The position numbers and the translations under genes are program-made. Source: Streptomyces sp. WM6378 (GTDB lineage: Bacteria > Actinomycetota > Actinomycetes > Streptomycetales > Streptomycetaceae). From it: a stretch of 21,721 bases of DNA. Under the pieces are notes generated by a model. That model ran no database searches. It was not told the DNA's origin and worked only from the letters and a program-made list of their open reading frames with translations. Each line of letters starts with the position of its first letter. Positions within the stretch are counted from its first letter, which is position 1. The stretch is from positions 1 to 21,721 of the forward strand of contig NZ_LGDD01000015.1 of the NCBI RefSeq assembly GCF_001279695.1, given 5' to 3'. Below are positions 16,186-21,721 of this stretch, in pieces.

Positions 16186-16761
16186 TCAGAAATGGTGTGG
16201 GACGGGTTGGTTCACGGACCTGCGGGCGAAGCCGACCACCTGCTCCGCGACGCTCTTCAGTTGTTCTTCGACGCGCGCGTCGTCGCACCGCCCGGCCGGG
16301 GTGAAGCCGGTCTGGGTGCTGTTGAGCGCCACCCCCAGCGGCGTGGGCCAGCCGCGCAGCGTGTGCGTCACGGCTCGCAGCGCTCCGAGGGTGACGACCG
16401 CGCCCTGGTGCCCCTGCCCGACGGCCAGACAGCCGACGGCCCGGCCGCTCAGATACGGCCTGGCGTCGTCGCGCAGCTCCTCCAGGTGGTCGAGGGCGTT
16501 CTTGACGAGCCCGGAGATGCCGCCGTGGTAGGCCGGGCTGGCCAGCACCACTCCGTCGGCCCGCGCCGTCTCCTCGATCAGCCGCAGGGCCGGCCGGGAG
16601 AGCGGCGCGCCGCCGGGGTCGTACAACGGCATGACCAGGTCGGTGCCGGCGAACAGCCGGACCTCGGCGCCGTGCCGCTCGGCCTCGGTCAGGACCGCCC
16701 GCAGCGCTCGTTCGGCCGTGGAGCCGGGCCGGTTCGATCCGCCGATTCCGACGATCCTCAC
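16186..16761 (-). CDS. NAD(P)H-dependent FMN reductase
   Basis: This is a 191-residue flavodoxin-like reductase. The start is GTG 16761, overlapping the aconitase stop in a GTGA arrangement (16758-16761). A longer open frame begins at 16896 but runs inside the aconitase gene and adds unrelated arginine-rich sequence. The flavin phosphate loop GIGGSNRPGST is at residues 5-15, and the second flavin-contact motif reads LASPAYHGGISGLVKNALDHLEEL, close to the family S-P-x-Y-x-G-x-x-x-x-L-K-N-A-L-D. It should supply FMNH2 to the NtaA-type monooxygenase two genes downstream. From memory the hvr cluster has the same pairing. It is the normal length for this family. Confidence 0.93.
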   Translation of the reverse strand: MRIVGIGGSNRPGSTAERALRAVLTEAERHGAEVRLFAGTDLVMPLYDPGGAPLSRPALRLIEETARADGVVLASPAYHGGISGLVKNALDHLEELRDDARPYLSGRAVGCLAVGQGHQGAVVTLGALRAVTHTLRGWPTPLGVALNSTQTGFTPAGRCDDARVEEQLKSVAEQVVGFARRSVNQPVPHHF

Positions 16762-19433
16762 GACGCGCCCTGCCGAGCGGGCTCGCCCGCGGGAGGCGAG
16801 GGGTCGAGCAACGGCGCCGCCACCGCGCGAAGGAACCCGCCCTGCCGCACGTAGTCCAGCTCGCGGGCGGTGTCCACGCGGGCCAACATCCGCCACGCGC
16901 CGACGAGTTGGCCACCGGGCCCCAGGGCCCGTACGGTGACCTCGCCGCGGGGCCGCAGCGTTTCGAGTCCGGTGATCTCGAAGGTCTCGCGGCCGGTGAG
17001 GCCCAGCTCCTTCGGACCCCGCCCCGGTGGGAACTGGAGCGGGACGATGCCCATGCCGACCAGGTTGCTCCGGTGGATCCGCTCGAAGCTCTCGGCGAGG
17101 ACCGCCCGCACGCCGAGCAGCGCGGGGCCCTTGGCCGCCCAGTCACGGGAACTGCCGAACCCGTAGTCGCGGCCCGCCAGGATGACGACCGGAGTCCGCT
17201 CGGCGAAGTAGCGGGACGCCGCGTCGTAGACACTCATCACCTCGCCGCTGGGCACGTGGAGCGTGCGGCTGCCGCCCTGGGACGGGGTGAGTTTGTTGCG
17301 GAAGCCGGGGTTGGCGAAGGCTCCGCGCACCAGCACCTCGTGGTTGGCGCGACGGCAGCCGTACGAGTTGTAGTCGGCGCGGGCGATCCCGGCGCCCGCC
17401 AGATGACGGCCGGCCGGTGAGTCCTCGGCGATGGTTCCGGCGGGGGAGATGTGGTCGGTGGTGGTCGAGTCGCCGGCGAAGACCAGGACCCGGGCCCCGC
17501 GCAGATCGGCGGTGCCGGTCCGCCCGGTGGGGTCGAAGAACGGCGAGCGCACCAGGTAGGTGGAGTCGGCCGGCCAGTCGTAGACCGGCCCTTCGGGGAA
17601 GCTCAGGTCCTGCCATTCGGAGCCGCCCTGGAAGAGCGCCTCCTTCTCCACCACGAAGTGCTCGCGAGCCACGTGCGCGACCGCGGTCGCGATCTGAGCC
17701 GGTGTCGGCCACAGATCCGCGAGCCGCACGCCGCGCCCGTCCGCGCCCGTGCCGAGCGGTTCGCTGCTCAGGTCGGTCCGTACGGATCCGGCGAGGGCGT
17801 ACGCCACCACCAGAGCCGGCGAGGCGAGGTAGGCGGCCGCCACATCGGGATGGATCCGGCCCTCGAAGTTGCGGTTCCCGGAGAGCACGGCCGCGAGCCG
17901 GGTGCCCTCGCGCCGCACGGCCTCCTCGGCGACGGGTGCCAGGCCGCCCGAGTTGCCGATGCACGTGGTGCAGCCGAAGCCGGCCACGTCGAACCCGAGC
18001 TTCTGCAAGTACGGCAGGAGCCCGGCCGCCTCCAGATAGCGCGGCACCGCACGGGAGCCGGGGGCCAGCGTCGTCTTGACCCAGGGCGGCACGCTCAGCC
18101 CGCGCTCGACGGCGTTGCGCGCCACAAGACCGGCGATGACCATGGACTCGGGATTGGACGTGTTGGTGCAGCTGGTGATGGCGGCGATGCCCACCGCGCC
18201 GTCGGCCGGCCCCTCGTCCGCGTGATCGTCGCCGGACCGAGGGCCGCCGGGGAAACTGCCGGCCACCGCGGCCAGCGGCAACCGCTCCTGCGGCCGGCGC
18301 GGTCCCGCGACGCTGGGCTCGACCGACGACAGATCGAACTCGACGGTGCGCGCGCAGCGGGGCTCCTCGGCGCTGCCCAGCGGCACGAACAGGCCTTGCT
18401 CCTTCGCGTACGCCTCCACCACGGAGACGTCCTGCTCCGGGCGGCCGGTGAGCCGCAGATAGTCCAGCGTCGCCTCGTCCACCGGGAAGAAGGCCACGGT
18501 GCAGCCGTACTCCGGTGCCATGTTCGACACCGTCGCCCGGTCCGGGAGGGAGAGCGTGGGCACGCCGGGGCCGAAGAACTCCACGAACTGCCCCACCACG
18601 CCGGTGTCGCGCAGGAAGCGCGTCATGGTCAGGGCCAGATCCGTGGCGGTACTGCCGACGGGCAGCTCACCGGTCAGCCGTACGCCCACCACCGGCGGGC
18701 TCAGCAGGGACACCGAATGCCCCAGCAGCGCGGTCTCCGCCTCGATGCCGCCGACGCCCCAGCCGAGCACCCCCAGGGCGCCGACCATCGGGGTGTGTGA
18801 ATCGGTGCCGAGGACGAAGTCCGGGGCGAGCAGGCCGTCGGCGTCCGGCATCACGACCCGGGCCAGGTGCTCCAGATTCATCTGGTGCACGATGCCCCGG
18901 CCGGGCGGCACGACGCGCAGCCCGCTCATCTCGCGCTGGGCCCAGCGCAGGAACCGGTAGCGCTCGCGGTTGAGTTCGTACTCGCGGGACATGTTCAGGG
19001 CGAGCGCGCCGGGGCGGGCCCACGCGTTCACCTCCACCGAGTGGTCCACGACGATGTCCACCGGAAGCGCGGGCCGGGCGCGGCGCGGGTCGAGACCCCG
19101 CTCGGCGATCAGCGACCGCAGCGACGCGAGGTCCGAAAGGACGGGGATGCCCGTGTGGTCCTGGAGGACCAGCCGGGTGGGGCTGAAGGTGATCTCCTCC
19201 TCGGGGCCGGCGCCGGCGCAGGCGGAGATCAGCGCGGCGGACGAGGCCATGGCCCGTCCCACCGCGGCCTCGTCACGGCTCTTCACGGCGGCCCGCAGGA
19301 CGTTCTCCACCAGGATGCGAACGCTGCGGGGCGCGGCATGCAGACCGGTGAGGCCGTTCTCCTCGGCTGCGGCCAGGCTGATGTACCGGCCTGCTCCCCG
19401 CGCCTGGGGCAGGGAGCGCAGCATGTCGTGCAT
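16758..19433 (-). CDS. AcnA-type aconitase homologue, probable phosphonomethylmalate isomerase/dehydratase
   Basis: This is an 891-residue single-chain aconitase of the AcnA/IRP class. I chose ATG 19433 (MHDMLRSLPQ), with AGAAGGG upstream, over a longer frame. The [4Fe-4S] ligands are in place: C422 in ITSCTNTSNP, and C488 and C491 in GFGCTTCIGNSGG. Other hallmarks are GTDSHTPMVGALGVLGWGVGGIEAE and the C-terminal swivelling domain with GRDYGFGSSRDWAAKGP and FERIHRSNLVGMGIVPLQF. Family knowledge: in FR-900098 and phosphinothricin pathways an aconitase homologue isomerises 2-phosphonomethylmalate to the 3-isomer through a dehydrated intermediate. In hvr a two-subunit LeuCD-like enzyme does the equivalent step. 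The location between the condensing enzyme and PEP mutase argues against a TCA-cycle role. Whether it releases the alkene or completes isomerisation cannot be told from sequence. Confidence 0.93.
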   Translation of the reverse strand: MHDMLRSLPQARGAGRYISLAAAEENGLTGLHAAPRSVRILVENVLRAAVKSRDEAAVGRAMASSAALISACAGAGPEEEITFSPTRLVLQDHTGIPVLSDLASLRSLIAERGLDPRRARPALPVDIVVDHSVEVNAWARPGALALNMSREYELNRERYRFLRWAQREMSGLRVVPPGRGIVHQMNLEHLARVVMPDADGLLAPDFVLGTDSHTPMVGALGVLGWGVGGIEAETALLGHSVSLLSPPVVGVRLTGELPVGSTATDLALTMTRFLRDTGVVGQFVEFFGPGVPTLSLPDRATVSNMAPEYGCTVAFFPVDEATLDYLRLTGRPEQDVSVVEAYAKEQGLFVPLGSAEEPRCARTVEFDLSSVEPSVAGPRRPQERLPLAAVAGSFPGGPRSGDDHADEGPADGAVGIAAITSCTNTSNPESMVIAGLVARNAVERGLSVPPWVKTTLAPGSRAVPRYLEAAGLLPYLQKLGFDVAGFGCTTCIGNSGGLAPVAEEAVRREGTRLAAVLSGNRNFEGRIHPDVAAAYLASPALVVAYALAGSVRTDLSSEPLGTGADGRGVRLADLWPTPAQIATAVAHVAREHFVVEKEALFQGGSEWQDLSFPEGPVYDWPADSTYLVRSPFFDPTGRTGTADLRGARVLVFAGDSTTTDHISPAGTIAEDSPAGRHLAGAGIARADYNSYGCRRANHEVLVRGAFANPGFRNKLTPSQGGSRTLHVPSGEVMSVYDAASRYFAERTPVVILAGRDYGFGSSRDWAAKGPALLGVRAVLAESFERIHRSNLVGMGIVPLQFPPGRGPKELGLTGRETFEITGLETLRPRGEVTVRALGPGGQLVGAWRMLARVDTARELDYVRQGGFLRAVAAPLLDPSPPAGEPARQGAS

Positions 19434-19461
19434 GGTTGACCCTTCTCGCTTCGTCGGGGGG

Positions 19462-19504
19462 TTGCCGGCCCGGTGCCCGAGGGGGGCGGGCACCCGGCCG
19501 GCAA
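19462..19504 (-). promoter_or_regulatory. Strong intercistronic hairpin between the condensing enzyme and aconitase genes
   Basis: TTGCCGGCCCGGTGCCCG (19462-19479) and the inverted copy at 19487-19504 form an 18-bp stem with one mismatch and a 7-base loop. It occupies half of the only sizeable gap early in the operon (84 bases). No U-run follows on the minus strand. It may attenuate transcription, stabilise the 5' cistron or tune the ratio of the first enzyme to the rest. Confidence 0.6.
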
Positions 19505-19517
19505 GCAGGGGGGAGGG

Positions 19518-20663
19518 TCAGGCCGCGGCCCCGGCCCGGGACAGCGCCCGGCGGTAGATGTCGGCCAGGTCCTCCGGGGGGACCGCGCCGGCCGTACGGA
19601 TGGACATGTGGCGCACCTCGTCCAGGCAGAGGCCGAGCAGGTCCTCCCGCGGCTCGATGCCCTGCTGCTCAAGGGCCCAGGCGATCAGCGCGCGACCCGA
19701 GTGCTTGCCAAGGACGTAACGGCGCTCGCCGCCGACGTGCTCGGGCGGGAAGGGCTCGAAGGTGGAGGTGTCGCGCAGCATGCCGTTGGCGTGGATGCCC
19801 GACTCGTGGGCGAACACGTTGTCGCCGATGACCGGCTGCCAGGGCAGCACCGGGTGCTTGGCCGCCTGCGAGACGAGCCGGCTGAGGTCCTTGAGCTTGG
19901 TCATGTCGATGCCGAGGTCCCGGTCGTACAGCTTCTTCAGCGCGACCACGACCTGGGCGAGGTCCGCCATGCCCGCGCGCTCTCCGATGGCGTTGACCGT
20001 CACGTGGAAGTACCGGGCGCCGGCCTTGAGCCCCGCGATGGTGTTGGCGGTCGCCAGGCCGAAGTCGTTGTGGGCGTGGCACTGCGTGTCGATGGGAGCC
20101 GCCGCCCCCACCGCGGCCACCCGCTCACCGTAGGCCTCCGGCCCGAGCAGACCGACGGTGTCCGAAAGGCGCAGCCGGTCGGCTCCCGCCTCGTGCACCA
20201 CACCGGCGTACTCCTGCAGGAACGAGATCTCGGTGCGCGCGATGTCCTCGGCGCTGATGGACACGTACGCGCCGCGGTCCTTGGCCATCTTGATCAGGTC
20301 CTTGGCGGTGGACAGCAGCCACGTGCGGTCCTTGCGGACGCTGGCCTTGAGGTGTCCGGCGGACGTCGGCAGACCGATGTGCACGGCCTTGAACCCCATG
20401 TCGATCGAGCGCTCGACATCCTCCCGGACCCCCCGGTGCCACACGACGAGCCGAGCCTCGTCCTGCCGGTCCACACAGGTCTTGATGAAATCGAGTTCCT
20501 CACCGCCCATGGCGGGAATACCGATTTCGACGGAGGTCACTCCGGCGGCTATGAGCGCGTCGAGGATTTTGGTCTTCGTCTCCTTGGAAAAGGCTACGCC
20601 CGGGGTCTGCTCGCCATCCCTGAGAGTGGTGTCCTCGAGAATCAGATCATCGCGAATGGCCAT
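19518..20663 (-). CDS. pms: 2-phosphonomethylmalate synthase-like enzyme (homocitrate synthase/LeuA family)
   Basis: This is a 381-residue acyl-CoA-condensing TIM-barrel enzyme. ATG 20663 follows AGGAG with a 7-base gap; the upstream extension (MWIILSF...) covers the ribosome site and is rejected. Family motifs are LEDTTLRDGEQTPGVAF (9-25, with catalytic R15-D16), the metal site CHAHND (195-200) in a segment running to GLKAG, NAIGERAGMADL (224-235) and VLGKHSGRALI. It ends near residue 381, shorter than LeuA, so it lacks the leucine-sensing regulatory domain and resembles homocitrate synthases. Family knowledge: FrbC, Pms and HvrC condense acetyl-CoA with phosphonopyruvate, pulling the PEP mutase equilibrium forward. 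Being in one operon with pepM and an aconitase makes that role far likelier than homocitrate or isopropylmalate synthesis. It is the first gene of the operon. Confidence 0.9.
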   Translation of the reverse strand: MAIRDDLILEDTTLRDGEQTPGVAFSKETKTKILDALIAAGVTSVEIGIPAMGGEELDFIKTCVDRQDEARLVVWHRGVREDVERSIDMGFKAVHIGLPTSAGHLKASVRKDRTWLLSTAKDLIKMAKDRGAYVSISAEDIARTEISFLQEYAGVVHEAGADRLRLSDTVGLLGPEAYGERVAAVGAAAPIDTQCHAHNDFGLATANTIAGLKAGARYFHVTVNAIGERAGMADLAQVVVALKKLYDRDLGIDMTKLKDLSRLVSQAAKHPVLPWQPVIGDNVFAHESGIHANGMLRDTSTFEPFPPEHVGGERRYVLGKHSGRALIAWALEQQGIEPREDLLGLCLDEVRHMSIRTAGAVPPEDLADIYRRALSRAGAAA

Positions 20664-20706
20664 GGTTGGCTCCTGAATCCTTCCGGCGGGAACGGGGAAT
20701 GAGAGG

Positions 20707-20736
20707 ATGATCCACAACGAGCGCCGACAGGGTCAA
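20707..20736 (-). promoter_or_regulatory. Candidate promoter of the phosphonate operon
   Basis: On the minus strand TTGACC (20736-20731) is followed after 18 bases by GATCAT (20712-20707). Transcription would start near 20700 and leave a leader of about 37 bases before the ATG at 20663. The -35 is good and the -10 only moderate, so an activator may help. It is the best sigma-70-like pair I see in this spacer. Confidence 0.4.
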
Positions 20737-20737
20737 T

Positions 20738-20748
20738 CCCCGTATGCG
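20738..20748 (+). repeat. 11-mer CCCCGTATGCG, inverted partner at 21009-21019
   Basis: CCCCGTATGCG overlies the candidate -35 area of the operon promoter and occurs again in inverted orientation as CGCATACGGGG at 21009-21019, about 270 bases upstream. The pair could be operator halves for a looping regulator. Alternatively it is a chance match in GC-rich sequence. Confidence 0.35.
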
Positions 20749-20871
20749 TCCCACGAATCGGGGACAGGTGACCCGGGTCGAAAGGGCCTATATTTTGGAA
20801 TCTGGATCGCTTGGGATCGACGGATGCCCCGCCGTTGAGCTGGGCATGCTGGGCCCTCGGGACCTCGAACT

Positions 20872-20888
20872 GCCAGTCCCTGACTGGC
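20872..20888. promoter_or_regulatory. Perfect 7-3-7 palindrome upstream of the phosphonate operon
   Basis: GCCAGTC (20872-20878), a CCT spacer and GACTGGC (20882-20888) make an exact hyphenated palindrome about 135 bases upstream of the candidate -35. The size fits a site for a dimeric helix-turn-helix protein such as the LuxR-type regulator in this window, but the pairing of protein and site is only a guess. Confidence 0.45.
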
Positions 20889-21032
20889 CGTTGTCGTCCA
20901 GCCCGCCGCCTTGCCGCGCCGCCGCCGGAGGAATTTGCCTGCGGCTCGGCCGTATTGGCGAGCGGGCGGGCGGCGCGAGTTCTGCGAATGCCGTACGGAT
21001 GCGGAGTGCGCATACGGGGTCGGTAATCGGGG

Positions 21033-21042
21033 CCGTATACGG
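21033..21042. repeat. Palindrome CCGTATACGG
   Basis: CCGTATACGG is a perfect 10-base palindrome. A related one, CCGTACGG, sits 42 bases away at 20991-20998, with the 11-mer CGCATACGGGG between them. The clustering of CCGTA/TACGG words within about 55 bases suggests a regulatory patch rather than coding sequence. Confidence 0.35.
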
Positions 21043-21079
21043 AGGGGTTTACGCGTTCCCGACGGGTGCGTTTCTCCAG

Positions 21080-21667
21080 CTACCAAGGCCTACGCGTACA
21101 GGCCAAGGACAGTTGAAGCTGCCCTCTTATTTCACGATGCGGCGCCAGGTGAGGCGCGCGATGCGCTGATGCCGAACGGGAATCGACCGCCCTGCTGGGT
21201 GAGGTGTGCGTCGAGGTCCGGGGCGAAGAGCATTCCGGGCACGCTGAGGCGCCGTGCCGGGCTTCGTCGCCCGCGATGAGCGCGCTCGCGGTCAGAGCCA
21301 GGCCCGCGGGGTCGCTCGCGGCGGCCATCAGCCGGGCGGCCGCGGCGGCGCTGGTCTGCGGCGGGATGACGAGGAGGTCCCAGCGGTCGGTTCCGTAGGA
21401 GAGCAACAGGAGGTTGTGCGGGTCCTGCTCGGCCTTGAACCAGCCGGCCTTCACCACGTGTCCGGTGACGGGGATCTTGCGGGGGACGACGGGCCAGTGC
21501 TCAGGGTTGACGGCGATGCGGGTGATCCGGCCCCACAGGGGGTCGAGTACGTCGATCAGCGCGGGAAGTTCACGCAGCAGATGGCGGGATCGTGGCCACC
21601 ACGCCCCGTCCAGGAGTCCACGGGAGGCGCCTGCGGGCTTGAGCGCAAGGCGGACGTTCGGAGCTGC
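21080..21667 (-). CDS. DUF5994-like hypothetical protein, N-terminus cut by the window end
   Basis: The minus-strand frame is open from the low-complexity end (about 21667) to TAG at 21082-21080, giving about 195 residues. The first about 130 residues look like the DUF5994 family of small actinobacterial proteins of unknown function: RLALKPAG, LLDGAWWPRSRHLLRELPALI, GRITRIAVNPEHWPVVP and VVKAGWFKAEQDPHNLLLLSYG. The true start is missing. After about residue 140 (DEARHGASACPECSS...) the sequence becomes rich in serine, arginine and cysteine and loses family character. Either the protein has a divergent tail, or a frameshift near 21230-21250 moved it out of frame. The gene has no evident link to the phosphonate operon and probably marks its outer boundary. 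Confidence 0.6.
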   Translation of the reverse strand, partial: AAPNVRLALKPAGASRGLLDGAWWPRSRHLLRELPALIDVLDPLWGRITRIAVNPEHWPVVPRKIPVTGHVVKAGWFKAEQDPHNLLLLSYGTDRWDLLVIPPQTSAAAAARLMAAASDPAGLALTASALIAGDEARHGASACPECSSPRTSTHTSPSRAVDSRSASAHRAPHLAPHREIRGQLQLSLACTRRPW

Positions 21668-21721
21668 GGGGGGGGGGGGGGGGGGGGCCCCCCAAAAAAA
21701 GGGGGGGGGGCCCGGGGGGGG
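21668..21721. other. Low-complexity homopolymer end, probable assembly artefact
   Basis: The last 54 bases consist only of homopolymer runs: about 20 G, 6 C, 7 A, 10 G, 3 C and 8 G. They interrupt an otherwise clear coding frame. Nothing biological explains this, and it is typical of poor sequence at a contig end. Confidence 0.85.

Larger units (their letters stand above)
20664..21079. other. Gene-free spacer upstream of the phosphonate operon
   Basis: About 416 bases lie between the first operon gene and the end of the DUF5994-like gene. Short open frames cross it on both strands, but none has a convincing ribosome site, codon bias or recognisable protein. It contains the candidate promoter, a perfect hyphenated palindrome, several short CCGTA-type palindromes, two inverted copies of an 11-mer, and a small AT-rich patch (CTATATTTTGGAATC near 20789). 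I do not see a tandem 11-bp GGCAAG array like the one upstream of the luxR-type gene, so direct SARP control of this promoter is not supported by sequence. Confidence 0.6.

Noticed and set aside
13956..16854. Plus-strand open frames of about 500 codons opposite the monooxygenase, PEP mutase and reductase genes
   Set aside because: They mirror clear minus-strand genes, have no recognisable domains, and their starts have no ribosome site.
15305..17233. A 642-codon minus-strand frame spanning PEP mutase, reductase and part of aconitase
   Set aside because: It is out of frame with three convincing enzymes and its translation is arginine/alanine-rich low-complexity sequence.
19518..20663. Isopropylmalate or homocitrate synthase of primary metabolism
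   Set aside because: The LeuA regulatory domain is missing and the gene is first in an operon with PEP mutase and an aconitase, which points to phosphonopyruvate as substrate.
20642..21169. Small open frames in the operon's upstream spacer (both strands)
   Set aside because: There is no ribosome site, the third-position bias is inconsistent, and no protein is recognisable; the area reads better as regulatory DNA.

Overview
The window is high-GC actinobacterial DNA, most likely Streptomyces. The evidence is GC-rich third codon positions, GTG starts, an AfsR-type SARP regulator, rare TTA codons confined to two regulatory genes, and a kdp order of kdpC-kdpE-kdpD. I ran no database search; all family calls come from reading the translations.

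Layout. (1) 1-3650, plus strand: end of the K+-transport operon, with the KdpC C-terminus, the KdpE response regulator and the KdpD sensor kinase. (2) 3674-7735: two divergent regulators, a 1069-residue SARP/ATPase (minus) and a small LuxR-type protein (plus). Their shared spacer carries a tandem array of 11-bp repeats that looks like a SARP operator. Each regulator has one in-frame TTA codon, suggesting bldA control. (3) 7736-7897: a 162-bp non-autonomous mobile element (MITE-like) with 25-bp inverted ends and a TGA target duplication that coincides with the luxR stop codon. (4) 7914-20663, all minus strand: an eleven-gene, tightly packed phosphonate biosynthesis operon. (5) 20664-21079: promoter region with palindromes and repeats. 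(6) 21080-21667: a DUF5994-like gene cut by the window end. The last ~54 bases are homopolymer junk, probably a contig-end artefact.

The operon, in transcription order, is: phosphonomethylmalate synthase-like enzyme, AcnA-type aconitase, NAD(P)H:FMN reductase, PEP mutase (EDK-X5-NS signature and all active-site residues I checked), NtaA/SnaA-type flavin monooxygenase, SAM methyltransferase, GNAT acetyltransferase, two ATP-grasp ligases, MFS exporter, and a 345-residue protein I do not recognise. The expected chemistry is PEP -> phosphonopyruvate -> 2-phosphonomethylmalate -> dehydrated/isomerised phosphonomethyl-tricarboxylate, followed by C-hydroxylation. No phosphonopyruvate decarboxylase or isocitrate-dehydrogenase-like gene is present. 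The gene set strongly resembles, from memory, the Pantoea hvr (pantaphos) cluster. It differs in using one AcnA-type protein instead of a two-subunit isomerase and in having two ATP-grasp ligases. I infer a pantaphos-related phosphonate, probably conjugated to one or two amino acids or amines, made by a route not fully described.
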